DNA of 40,267 nucleotides, taken from positions 1 to 40,267 of the forward strand of contig JAEZOA010000174.1 of NCBI GenBank assembly GCA_023441625.1, read 5' to 3'. This DNA comes from Bacillota bacterium. Lineage in GTDB: Bacteria; Bacillota; Clostridia; Acetivibrionales; DSM-1351. Every line of letters begins with the position of its first letter. The stretch's first letter is position 1. This document shows positions 33,703 through 40,267 of this stretch, piece after piece. The notes beneath the pieces are model-generated. The model was not told where the DNA came from. It ran no database searches and saw only the letters and a list, made by a program, of their open reading frames with translations. The position numbers and the translations under genes are program-made.

Positions 33703-34365
33703 ATGAGTTATTCATTTAAGTCAGATTGTTATAGAGAAGGCAACAGGATATTTATAAAAATACCGTTTAATGTATGGGAAGTTTGTGGCGAGAAAGGGAA
33801 TATTCCTGTTAAGGTTGTTATTGATGATATAGTCTTTGAATGTAAACTTATTCCTAAAGGTAATGGGGAGTATGTAATTCCAGTTAACAGAGATGATTTT
33901 GGAAAATTAGGATCAAGAAGCAATTACAGCGTTCAATTTACCTTGTTGAACCAGCTGACAAGAATAAACAATAACAGCCCTTATAACAAAGACAACCCAA
34001 TAAGACATATTGACAGTATCAGCTACTTAAGTCAACCTGATAGTGGAAGTTGTGGTCAAACATGCCTTGCAATGCTTGCAGGAATTTCTGTTGAAGAAGT
34101 TACAAAAATAATGAAAAGTACTAAATGGCAGGCAAGCATGAGCAAAGTACTTGAAACCCTTGATTATTTTGGTTTTTCATATAAAAAACCTGTTTATACT
34201 CATGGTCAAAAAGTAGATTTTCCAAAGTGTTGCATTATAAACGTAAGGGGTATACCTAAAAGCCACTTATTAGTTTATTTTGATAACGTATTTTATGACC
34301 CAACTTCAGGAGTTATGCATGAATATCAATATGATAGTATTATCAGCTATATAGAAATTACATAG
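33703..34365 (+). CDS. DUF1905-like domain fused to a C39-like cysteine peptidase domain
   Basis: A 220-residue two-domain protein. Residues 1-80 resemble the DUF1905 barrel (GNIPVKVVIDDIVFECKLIP then YVIPVNRDDFGKLG). Residues 105-215 look like a C39/papain-like peptidase: Gln111 and Cys117 in QPDSGSCGQTCLAMLAGISV, His188 in KSHLLVYFDN, and Asp199 in YDPTSG, in the expected order. There is no signal peptide and no ABC transporter, so it is not a standard bacteriocin-maturation enzyme. It is coupled to the AraC-GyrI gene. I infer a cytoplasmic peptidase or deubiquitinase-like role, unproven. Confidence 0.65.
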   Translation: MSYSFKSDCYREGNRIFIKIPFNVWEVCGEKGNIPVKVVIDDIVFECKLIPKGNGEYVIPVNRDDFGKLGSRSNYSVQFTLLNQLTRINNNSPYNKDNPIRHIDSISYLSQPDSGSCGQTCLAMLAGISVEEVTKIMKSTKWQASMSKVLETLDYFGFSYKKPVYTHGQKVDFPKCCIINVRGIPKSHLLVYFDNVFYDPTSGVMHEYQYDSIISYIEIT

Positions 34366-34411
34366 GCGAATCTAGGAACTCTGTTTATAGTAATATTTGG
34401 AGGATTGATTT

Positions 34412-34845
34412 ATGGATACACTACCAACCTACAGTAGAATGTTGGACAAGAACCATAGTCCCAGTGAAGACTTTTTCGTAAGCTAGCCGCAGAGTACTAT
34501 AATGACTTCGAGGAAAAGCATATTGAGATTGAAATCAATGTACCCGAAACAAAGATATGGGCAAATATTGACATGACTGAATTTTCAAGGGCATTGTCAA
34601 ACCTGATTATCAATGCATATCGACACAATCCAGAAAATGCAAAGGTGATGATACAGCTTGAAAATAATATCGGTGTAAAAATCACTATTGCTGATAACGG
34701 TTATGCGATAAATGATGACACAATCTTTGACCCCTTTGTCTGTGACGATGAATCAAGAAGCACTATGGGCGGGAGTGGTCTAGGACTTGCAATCGCTAAA
34801 AAGATTATAGAACAGCACGGTGGAAGGCTGTATGTTGATAGCTAA
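34412..34845 (+). pseudogene. Sensor histidine kinase remnant (HATPase domain), frameshifted and truncated
   Basis: From about 34479 the frame reads KLAAEYYNDFEEKHIEIEIN, then FSRALSNLIINAYRHNP (N box), ITIADNGYAI (G1), and MGGSGLGLAIAKKIIEQHGG (G2). This is the ATP-binding domain of a histidine kinase. The preceding 20 codons from ATG 34412 are in another frame, ending in TAG 34483; one base change in the T run around 34467 would join them. The sensor, membrane and phospho-acceptor His parts are missing, and the end stops early at HGGRLYVDS. No response regulator is adjacent. Confidence 0.75.
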
Positions 34846-34963
34846 TAAGGGGATATACAAAGAGATTTGTTGTGGAATTATGAGCGTGAGGGTATATTAT
34901 CAAGCACTAAACAATATTAAGTTTTAGTAATAAATATATGAAGGGATAAATACTTTAAAATTT

Positions 34964-35797
34964 ATGTTCAATCTAAGTAATATTTATCATCCACTTACAG
35001 CCAAGCCATTTATGAATAATGAGACATATATTGAGGTTCAGCCATGTGAAGATTTAAAACCCTACATATGCTGCTTTTGGGGTATGCCAAAACCTTATTC
35101 AAGCATTACTACAACTGAAATGGGGTATAAGCTTGTAATACCTGATACTTGCATGGATATAATCTTTAGTATTAATTCTAATAAAAACCAGCTCAATGAC
35201 TTGTTTGTTGGAATAAGTGATACCACATTCAAAGATAATAATGCTTCACCTACAATAGCTTGCTTTGGCATTAGGTTCTACAGTTGGGCTGTACCATTGT
35301 TTTCCGACGAGTCTATGAAATACACTCTTAACACATTTGCTCAAGGCGAAGCTTACTTTAAAAACTTTAAGTGTGATTTACAAGAAATACTCATTAGTAA
35401 TTCCTTAATTTTTGACAGAGTAGAAAAGCTTGAAAAATATCTCATTAAAAGGTTAGACTTGAACAAACAGAATAATAATGTAATGAACTCAATTTATAAA
35501 ATTCTAAAGTCAAAAGGTACGGCAAGTATATCTGAACTAGCCAGTTATACAGCAGTCAGCCATAGGCAGCTCGAAAGATTGTTTCTTGAATATGTGGGTG
35601 TTTCACCAAAAAAGCTTTCGCAGCTTGTTCGCTACCAATATCTTTGGCAGGATATTTTATTGGATATAAATTTTAATATTCACGATAGTGTCTGCAAATA
35701 TGGGTATACTGACCAATCATATTTAATTAACGATTTCAAGAGATATCATACCCTGTCGCCTATCAATGCAAGAAAATTTGCTTATGAAACAAGGTGA
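34964..35797 (+). CDS. AraC family transcriptional regulator (DUF6597-like N-terminus)
   Basis: A 277-residue regulator with the DNA-binding domain at the C-terminus (about 170-275: ISELASYTAVSHRQLERLFL and VCKYGYTDQSYLINDFKRYH). Its N-terminus (EVQPCEDLKPYICCFWGMPK, then IPDTCMDIIFS) is typical of regulators with the DUF6597 sensor domain. This order is opposite to the two AraC-GyrI proteins nearby. No good ribosome binding site stands before ATG 34964; AAGGGAT lies about 17 bp away. The target is unknown. Confidence 0.82.
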   Translation: MFNLSNIYHPLTAKPFMNNETYIEVQPCEDLKPYICCFWGMPKPYSSITTTEMGYKLVIPDTCMDIIFSINSNKNQLNDLFVGISDTTFKDNNASPTIACFGIRFYSWAVPLFSDESMKYTLNTFAQGEAYFKNFKCDLQEILISNSLIFDRVEKLEKYLIKRLDLNKQNNNVMNSIYKILKSKGTASISELASYTAVSHRQLERLFLEYVGVSPKKLSQLVRYQYLWQDILLDINFNIHDSVCKYGYTDQSYLINDFKRYHTLSPINARKFAYETR

Positions 35798-35867
35798 TGT
35801 CGATTTTTTACAATACAACAAAAACAAGTAATGGTAATATATATTTAAATTTTGCTGTGTGGTTAAT

Positions 35868-35904
35868 ATATGACTAAGAAGTACTTGCCAAAACATAGTC
35901 ATAT
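35868..35904. promoter_or_regulatory. Inverted repeat between the AraC and VOC genes
   Basis: ATATGACTA (35868-35876) and TAGTCATAT (35896-35904) are perfect inverted repeats around a 19-nt loop. They may be a hairpin ending the AraC gene or an operator for the VOC gene, which starts 57 bp later. Confidence 0.35.
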
Positions 35905-35961
35905 AAGAAAGGTACATATCATTTTTGAATTTTTTATTTTAAAACGAGAGATGGTGATTTT

Positions 35962-36336
35962 TTGAAAAGAGCATTCATGCAGATTTATGCCAAAGGCAGT
36001 GCTGAAGCAGTTGAACTTTACCAGAAAGCTTTTGACGCTGTTATAGGTTATCACGAAAAAAATCCTGACGGCTCATATCTTCACATGGAACTTGATGTGT
36101 ATGGTCATGTGATCGCTGTTGGCGAGGATATTGACGGAAACAATGAACGAATTACAGGAAACACAATGCAGTTTTGTCTCCATTTTGGGGAAGACGAGGA
36201 GGAAAAGGTAAGGAAAGCATATGAGGTTCTAAAAGAAGGCAGTAAAATCAACGTACCATTGGGTCCTTGTATGTTCAGCCCTTGCATGACCGATATCGTA
36301 GATCGCTTCGGTGTCAGGTGGTGCCTTTTTGTGTAA
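35962..36336 (+). CDS. VOC family protein (PhnB/glyoxalase-like)
   Basis: A 124-residue vicinal-oxygen-chelate fold protein with the paired beta-alpha-beta modules of the PhnB-like group: AEAVELYQKAFDAVIGYHEK in the first and VLKEGSKINVPLGPCMFSPC in the second, ending DRFGVRWCLFV. Such proteins are often small-molecule-binding or modifying, but the reaction is not predictable. The start is TTG 35962, with GAGATGGTGA about 6 bp upstream. Confidence 0.85.
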   Translation: MKRAFMQIYAKGSAEAVELYQKAFDAVIGYHEKNPDGSYLHMELDVYGHVIAVGEDIDGNNERITGNTMQFCLHFGEDEEEKVRKAYEVLKEGSKINVPLGPCMFSPCMTDIVDRFGVRWCLFV

Positions 36337-36389
36337 ATATAATAAGATTATGAACAATTCTTATGATAAATTTTACGAGGTGGTATTTT

Positions 36390-37349
36390 ATGAAGAAATT
36401 ATCATTACAAGACTACAAAGAAATTAGGTCATGGATATATCGTAATGCAAGGCCAATTGAATTGGCGATATGGCAGTATTACTTTGAAAGCGGCAGTAAA
36501 GAAGCAGTTCTCTCCGCATTATCATTCTATCAAAATGACGACGGTGGGTTTGGACATGCCTTTGAAGCAGACAGTTGGAATCCAAATTCATCACCATATA
36601 CAACATTGATGGCAATAAATGTATTAAAAAATATTGACTTTAATGATTTACAGCATCCGATAATGCAAGGAATAATTAAGTTCCTCGAAAGCAATGCTTA
36701 TTGTTCTGAGGACGGATGGTATTTTAATATACCATCAAATAATGATTATGCTCATGCACCTTGGTGGACGTACAATATGGAAGCCAACGCTTATGAAGGA
36801 ATAGGAGTAACTGCAGGGATTATCAGTTTTATATTCTTGAATACAGATAAAAACTCTCAAATATTCAAAAAGGCCTTGATGCTCTCTGATGTTATCATTG
36901 GTAAGCTTAACATGGAAAATAACTATGGAGATATGGGTGTCGGTGGATATTGTGTGTTACTAGAAGCTATAGAACAAGCAGGGCTAACATCCTATTATGA
37001 CTACAAATCTTTAACAGATAAGGTAAAAAAATCTGTTTATAATTTCATAGATAGAGATACCTCGAAATGGGCTCAATATTCTCGAAAACCTTCTGATTTT
37101 ATCTGCTCTCCCAAAAGTATCTTTTATAAGGACAACGAGGACATTGTATTAAAAGAGCTTGATTATACAATTGAAACAAGACCAAAGAATGGTGTTTGGG
37201 ATATTACATGGAGCTGGTTTGAAAACAATGAAAAGTATTTAAAGGAATTCGCTATAAGTGAAAACTGGTGGAAAGCAAGCAAAGCTATCGATAAATTAAA
37301 TTTACTGAAGAACTTTAATAGGTTGGACGACGGAATAATTCATTGCTAA
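36390..37349 (+). CDS. Prenyltransferase/squalene-cyclase-like alpha-alpha toroid protein
   Basis: A 319-residue cytoplasmic protein that looks like a terpenoid-cyclase/prenyltransferase toroid. FYQNDDGGFGHAFEAD followed by SSPYTTLMAINVL and VGGYCVLLEAIEQAG are the repeating helix-GGF pattern of this fold. The DxDD cyclase motif is absent, so enzymatic cyclisation is unlikely; the role is unknown. ATG 36390 follows GAGGTGG by 6 bp, better than ATG 36363. Confidence 0.7.
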   Translation: MKKLSLQDYKEIRSWIYRNARPIELAIWQYYFESGSKEAVLSALSFYQNDDGGFGHAFEADSWNPNSSPYTTLMAINVLKNIDFNDLQHPIMQGIIKFLESNAYCSEDGWYFNIPSNNDYAHAPWWTYNMEANAYEGIGVTAGIISFIFLNTDKNSQIFKKALMLSDVIIGKLNMENNYGDMGVGGYCVLLEAIEQAGLTSYYDYKSLTDKVKKSVYNFIDRDTSKWAQYSRKPSDFICSPKSIFYKDNEDIVLKELDYTIETRPKNGVWDITWSWFENNEKYLKEFAISENWWKASKAIDKLNLLKNFNRLDDGIIHC

Positions 37350-37368
37350 TTACTTATATTTGAAAAAA

Positions 37369-37572
37369 CAACGCAAGTTGCAAACCAACGTTGCTTATGT
37401 TAAACAACGCAAGTTGAAAGCCAACATTGCTTATGTTAACAACGCAAGTTGAAAGCCAACATTGCTTATGTTAACAACGCTAGTTGAAAGCCAACGTTGC
37501 TTATGTTCACAACACAAATTGAAAGCCAACGTTGCTTATGTTAACAACACAAATTGAAAGCCAACGTTGCTT
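37369..37572. repeat. Six tandem copies of a 35-bp hairpin repeat
   Basis: The TTGCTT mark recurs at 37391, 37427, 37462, 37497, 37532 and 37567, giving periods of 36, 35, 35, 35 and 35 bp. Each unit contains CAACGCAAGTTG, AAAGC, then CAACRTTGCTTATGTT, and its halves GCAAGTTG/CAACRTTGC can pair. The last two units share changes (CAACACAAATTG). There are no spacers and no cas genes, so it is not a CRISPR. An inverted single copy lies at 38402-38442 on the other side of bioY. Confidence 0.9.
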
Positions 37573-37632
37573 GACAGATTTCGATTGACATGAGAATTTT
37601 ATATATACTAACCTCGGAGATTATAACATTAT

Positions 37633-37693
37633 AACACTATTGTCAACTAATAAATAAATAATAGTTGACAATAGTGTTCTGTCTATGTATACT
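37633..37693 (+). promoter_or_regulatory. BirA (biotin repressor) operator over the bioY promoter
   Basis: AACACTATTGTCAACTA (37633-37649) and TAGTTGACAATAGTGTT (37662-37678) are perfect 17-bp inverted repeats around 12 bp, matching the TTGT(C/A/T)AAC...GTTGACAA design of BirA sites. The right arm contains the -35 TTGACA (37665-37670); TATACT (37688-37693) is 17 bp on. Biotin-loaded BirA would block this promoter. Confidence 0.88.
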
Positions 37694-37775
37694 TCAACAT
37701 ATACTAATTATTGTTTTATATAACAATGTTGCAGTAGACATAAATGCAGTTTAATAATTAAAAGGGGATAAAAAA

Positions 37776-38324
37776 ATGACGAATAAATCCAATGTTTATA
37801 AAATGGCAATTATCGGGGTCATGGCGGCTGTAACCTGTATTCTCGGGCCTTTATCACTCCCCATTGGTGTGGTGCCAATTTCATTTACAAACTTAGCAAT
37901 CTATTTTTCCCTTTACATACTTGGTATGAAAAAGGGTACTATCAGCTACATAATATATATGTTAATTGGTTTTATTGGATTACCTGTATTTTCTAATTTT
38001 ACTAGCGGTCCTACAAAACTCTTAGGGCTAACTGGTGGATATCTTATCGGATTTATCTTTATGGCTCTGTTGTCAGGGTTTTTCATAGATAAATTTTTTG
38101 AGAAAAGGATTTTATGCTTTGTAGGTATAGTACTGGGTACTGCTGTATGCTATACAATTGGTACTACATGGCTATCATATCAAGCTAATATGACATTAAG
38201 TGCTGCTCTTGCTGCAGGAGTGATTCCTTTTATTCCTGGAGATATAGTTAAAATTCTAATTGCTGTTTTTATAGGCCCTCAAATTCGTAAGAGATTGATA
38301 AATTCTAAATTTGTAACGATGTAG
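37776..38324 (+). CDS. bioY: Biotin transporter BioY (ECF substrate-binding component)
   Basis: A 182-residue membrane protein with six hydrophobic segments that captures biotin and works with the shared ECF energizing module (not in the window). Family features: the LGPLSLPIGVVPISFTNLAI opening, GLPVFSNFTSGPTKLLGLTG with the ligand-side Gly-rich turn, GGYLIGFI, and FIPGDIVKILIAVFIG at the end. The 17-bp BirA operator in its promoter independently supports biotin as the substrate. Ribosome binding site AAAGGGGA. Confidence 0.95.
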   Translation: MTNKSNVYKMAIIGVMAAVTCILGPLSLPIGVVPISFTNLAIYFSLYILGMKKGTISYIIYMLIGFIGLPVFSNFTSGPTKLLGLTGGYLIGFIFMALLSGFFIDKFFEKRILCFVGIVLGTAVCYTIGTTWLSYQANMTLSAALAAGVIPFIPGDIVKILIAVFIGPQIRKRLINSKFVTM

Positions 38325-38361
38325 ATATGTGACATTATGTATTTAATAAATGCATTCTAAA

Positions 38362-38395
38362 ACAACCTGTCTCACATTATAAGTGAGCAGGTTGT
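38362..38395 (+). terminator. Hairpin after bioY
   Basis: ACAACCTG-T-CTCAC pairs with GTGAG-CAGGTTGT around ATTATAA, 37 bp after the stop. No T tract follows directly; termination may be shared with the inverted repeat copy just downstream, which ends in TTTTTT. Confidence 0.55.
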
Positions 38396-38401
38396 AATAA
38401 T

Positions 38402-38442
38402 TAACATAAGCGATGTTGGCTTGCCGACTTGCGTTGTTTTTT
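38402..38442 (-). repeat. Inverted single copy of the 35-bp hairpin repeat
   Basis: TAACATAAGCGATGTTGG, then CTTGCCGACTTGCGTTGTT, is the reverse complement of the unit repeated six times at 37369-37572, with a few changes. Followed by TTTTTT on the plus strand, it could act as a terminator for bioY. Confidence 0.8.
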
Positions 38443-38466
38443 GTGGTATAAAACTACGCTGCTGAT

Positions 38467-38805
38467 TCATCTTATACCATCATATAGAATGGTTGCTATA
38501 AAGCTCATTGTTGAGCACATTATGCCCACAGTTGCACATATGATTGCTGTTGATATTACATATGGCTTTGCCTCACGGGGATTTACAACATGAAAAGCTA
38601 ATTTTTCAGCAAGTCGGCCTACAATAAGTATTTCTAGTAAAAATGCGAAAGCAAACTCAATGGCAATTATTCCTCTAGATGCTACAAACACTTTGTTAGA
38701 CATGCCTCCCATAGCAATGGCAAGATTATAAAATACAAATAAATGAACCGTAATTGTCACGGTCAAAAAAGCAAAAACTACTCTTTGAAATTTTGATGTT
38801 GGCAT
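38467..38805 (-). CDS. DUF2798 family membrane protein
   Basis: A 112-residue protein with three to four membrane helices (VVFAFLTVTITVHLFVFYNL, IIAIEFAFAFLLEILIV, YVISTAIICATVGIMC...). It matches the DUF2798 pattern, a small membrane family of unknown function. Start ATG 38805 follows GGAAGGAAGG; the longer frame from 38907 runs through the leader hairpin. A promoter lies about 150 bp upstream, leaving a structured leader of about 145 nt. Confidence 0.75.
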   Translation of the reverse strand: MPTSKFQRVVFAFLTVTITVHLFVFYNLAIAMGGMSNKVFVASRGIIAIEFAFAFLLEILIVGRLAEKLAFHVVNPREAKPYVISTAIICATVGIMCSTMSFIATILYDGIR

Positions 38806-38864
38806 TAGAAAATACCTTCCTTCCTTTTGTTTAAATAAAGTTTTAGACATTTTAAACAACAAAA

Positions 38865-38925
38865 AACGACACATAGAGTTTTGTACCGTAATCAGATTTA
38901 CGTGCAAAGCACCACATGTGTCGTT
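38865..38925 (-). promoter_or_regulatory. Structured leader of the DUF2798 gene (candidate attenuator)
   Basis: On the minus strand AACGACACAT (38925-38916) pairs with ATGTGTCGTT (38874-38865), followed by a T run (38866-38861), as in a terminator. The closed loop holds two further small hairpins: GTGC-TTT-GCAC (38912-38902) and CGTAA-ATCTGA-TTACG (38902-38887). Together they form a three-way-junction-like fold ahead of the coding start. No known riboswitch class was recognised. Confidence 0.5.
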
Positions 38926-38954
38926 GTTTTATGTGCTATTTAATTATTGCTATA

Positions 38955-38983
38955 CTATAACATGTTATTTAAAGAAAAGTCAA
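38955..38983 (-). promoter_or_regulatory. Promoter of the DUF2798 transcript
   Basis: On the minus strand TTGACT (38983-38978), 17 bp, TTATAG (38960-38955). The start would be near 38948, upstream of the structured leader. Confidence 0.6.
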
Positions 38984-39025
38984 TTGAATAACCTCAATGG
39001 AATAAGGTCGAATAAGGTACTTGAT

Positions 39026-39076
39026 TATAATACAAAAATGTTATATATTTATAACATAGAGTTATAAATATATAAC
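39026..39076 (+). promoter_or_regulatory. -10 element and 37-bp palindrome before the DUF3796-XRE operon
   Basis: TATAAT stands at 39026-39031; no good -35 is seen. GTTATATATTTATAAC (39040-39055) and GTTATAAATATATAAC (39061-39076) are perfect 16-bp inverted repeats around ATAGA, and each arm is itself nearly palindromic. It is a likely operator for the small XRE regulator of this operon. Confidence 0.6.
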
Positions 39077-39090
39077 ATGGGGTGTAGATT

Positions 39091-39429
39091 ATGAAAAATA
39101 AATTGGGATACTTAGGTTTGTTAGGGTTTCTGGGCATATTGGGTGTTATTACAGATAATAGGGCTTTTCTTGGTTTTTTTGGATACTTAGTTTATTTTAG
39201 ATACTTTAAGGTTATACCTGATGAATTATTTATGGAAAATGTAAAAAAAGCAGCAACTCCTGCATTTTTCATATCTATAGTGATAACAACAATAACAATA
39301 GCCCTTACGGCAATAATTAAAGATAAAATAATATTATCCATTGGATTGCTAACAGGTTTCATAATCTCTTTGTTAATGTTCACAATAATGTTAACTATTT
39401 ATGAGTTCAAGGAAAGTAGGAATGAATAG
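39091..39429 (+). CDS. DUF3796-like small membrane protein
   Basis: A 112-residue protein with an N-terminal KNKLGYLGLLGFLGILGVI segment and two further membrane helices (FFISIVITTITIALTAII, IILSIGLLTGFIISLLMF). The opening KLGYLGFLGFLGI is typical of DUF3796 proteins, which are usually encoded with a small XRE regulator as here. GGGGTG precedes the ATG. It overlaps almost end to start with the next gene (3 bp between), so the two are one operon. Confidence 0.75.
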   Translation: MKNKLGYLGLLGFLGILGVITDNRAFLGFFGYLVYFRYFKVIPDELFMENVKKAATPAFFISIVITTITIALTAIIKDKIILSIGLLTGFIISLLMFTIMLTIYEFKESRNE

Positions 39430-39432
39430 ATA

Positions 39433-39636
39433 ATGATAATTAAAACAAAAATTAAAGAATACAGAGCAAAAGCAAGCATGAAACAGGAAGAACTTGCAGC
39501 TATAGTAGGTGTAAGGAGAGAGACAATAGGTCATCTTGAAAATGGAAAATATAATCCGTCATTAAAATTAGCATTCGATATAGCTAATGTATTTAATACT
39601 ACAGTGGATGAAATGTTTCAGATTATTGAAGAATAG
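39433..39636 (+). CDS. XRE/Cro family helix-turn-helix regulator (YgzD-type)
   Basis: A 67-residue DNA-binding protein consisting of one HTH_3 domain: KIKEYRAKASMKQEELAAIV, VRRETIGHLENGKYNPSLKL, then IANVFNTTVDEMFQ. This short form is the usual partner of DUF3796/DUF2178-like membrane proteins. It probably represses its own operon through the palindrome at 39040-39076. Confidence 0.9.
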   Translation: MIIKTKIKEYRAKASMKQEELAAIVGVRRETIGHLENGKYNPSLKLAFDIANVFNTTVDEMFQIIEE

Positions 39637-39654
39637 TTTTGAAAGGATAACAGT

Positions 39655-40267
39655 ATGCATAGACTATTGGTATATGTTAGTAGAATAAAATGGGTAGGTC
39701 TTATTGGATTAATTGGGGATATTTTAGGTAATCCATACTTAAAGCTATTTTGGCTTTTTATGTTATTAGGGCTAATTGAAATATTTTATAATTTACCCGT
39801 CTTTTTACAAGGCTTAAAGCAAATATTTTTTATACCTATTACATACATTTCACACGGTTTTCAGTTGCCATCAGCGAATAATTACATATGTAAAAGCAAA
39901 TATATCCTACCGTTTGAAGGAAAATGGAGTGTAGTCAATGGGGGTGTTAGTAAGGAAATGTCCCATACATGGAGCATTTTACCTCAAAGGTATGCATATG
40001 ATTTTTTAATTATAGATGAAAATGGAAGGTCACATACAGAGGATGGGAAATTAGTTGAAAGTTATTATTGTTATGGAATGAATATTGTTTCACCCGCTGA
40101 TGGAGAGGTAGTTAGTGTTTGTGATAGATATGGTGATAGCAAGGTTTATGCAGATGGTACTGTGGATTGTAGTGCTTGCGATATTCGTGGAAACTATATA
40201 ACGCTTAAGCATAGTCATGATGAATATAGTACCATTGCACATATTATGCCTAAAAGTATCCTTGTTG
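39655..40267 (+). CDS. M23-family (lysostaphin-like) metallopeptidase with N-terminal membrane segments, 3' end outside window
   Basis: ATG 39655 (GAAAGGATAA upstream) opens a frame that stays open to the window end (204 codons seen). The N-terminus has two hydrophobic segments (WVGLIGLIGDILG, LFWLFMLLGLIEIFYNL). The later part carries the M23/peptidase signature of an extracytoplasmic endopeptidase: QRYAYDFLI, NIVSPADGEVVSVCD, GNYITLKHSHDEYSTIAHI. It lies 18 bp after the XRE gene and so belongs to that operon. Whether the zinc ligands are complete cannot be judged from the visible part. Confidence 0.75.
   Translation, partial: MHRLLVYVSRIKWVGLIGLIGDILGNPYLKLFWLFMLLGLIEIFYNLPVFLQGLKQIFFIPITYISHGFQLPSANNYICKSKYILPFEGKWSVVNGGVSKEMSHTWSILPQRYAYDFLIIDENGRSHTEDGKLVESYYCYGMNIVSPADGEVVSVCDRYGDSKVYADGTVDCSACDIRGNYITLKHSHDEYSTIAHIMPKSILV

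Noticed and set aside
37369..37572. CRISPR array
   Set aside because: The 35-bp units are directly adjacent with no variable spacers, and there are no cas genes.

Overview
The window is AT-rich, Gram-positive clostridial DNA. The GTP-type PEP carboxykinase, LysM-GH18 spore-type hydrolase, tandem-P-loop ATPase, NCS2 purine permease, strong AGGAGG-like ribosome binding sites and frequent TTG/GTG starts fit an anaerobic, spore-forming, probably cellulolytic Clostridium/Ruminiclostridium-type bacterium. The species cannot be fixed from the sequence alone. No rRNA, tRNA, integrase, transposase or CRISPR array was seen.

Positions 1-17.4 kb look like ordinary chromosome. They hold the end of a sugar-type ABC permease followed by an HlyD-like adaptor and a MacB-like membrane protein, a LysM-GH18 protein, a 119-bp palindromic MITE-like element, an NCS2 permease, a convergent duplicated ATPase, pckG, a papain-like protease, a MarR-SDR pair with a clear promoter and operator, two ArsA-type ATPases with a small helical protein between them, and an orphan cheR-cheB pair.

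Positions 17.5-25.0 kb hold the most unusual structure. A yyaL-type (DUF255, thioredoxin-like) gene on the minus strand is broken by an 18-bp insertion carrying a stop, just before its conserved TCHWCH motif. Two more yyaL 5' ends, different in sequence but in the same orientation, lie 4.3 and 5.4 kb further on. All three lose yyaL homology at about the same codon (after GYS). Between these ends lie an AIPR-family abortive-infection nuclease, a lipoprotein, and an antitoxin-Doc toxin pair. This looks like stepwise accretion of small defence cassettes at one site in yyaL.

Positions 25-37 kb are a mosaic accessory region, with intact genes mixed with gene remnants (GNAT, ornithine carbamoyltransferase, AraC-GyrI, histidine kinase). 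Its centrepiece is an arsR-hgcA-hgcB operon: the corrinoid protein and ferredoxin of mercury methylation under an ArsR-type repressor with a palindromic operator on a strong promoter. Around it lie a serine hydrolase, GNAT acetyltransferase, three AraC-family regulators (two with GyrI-like domains), a DUF1905-C39-like protease fusion, a VOC protein and an alpha-alpha-toroid protein.

Positions 37.3-40.3 kb hold six tandem 35-bp hairpin repeats, a biotin transporter bioY with a textbook BirA operator, an inverted stray copy of the repeat, a DUF2798 membrane protein with a structured leader, and a DUF3796-XRE-M23 peptidase operon cut by the window end.
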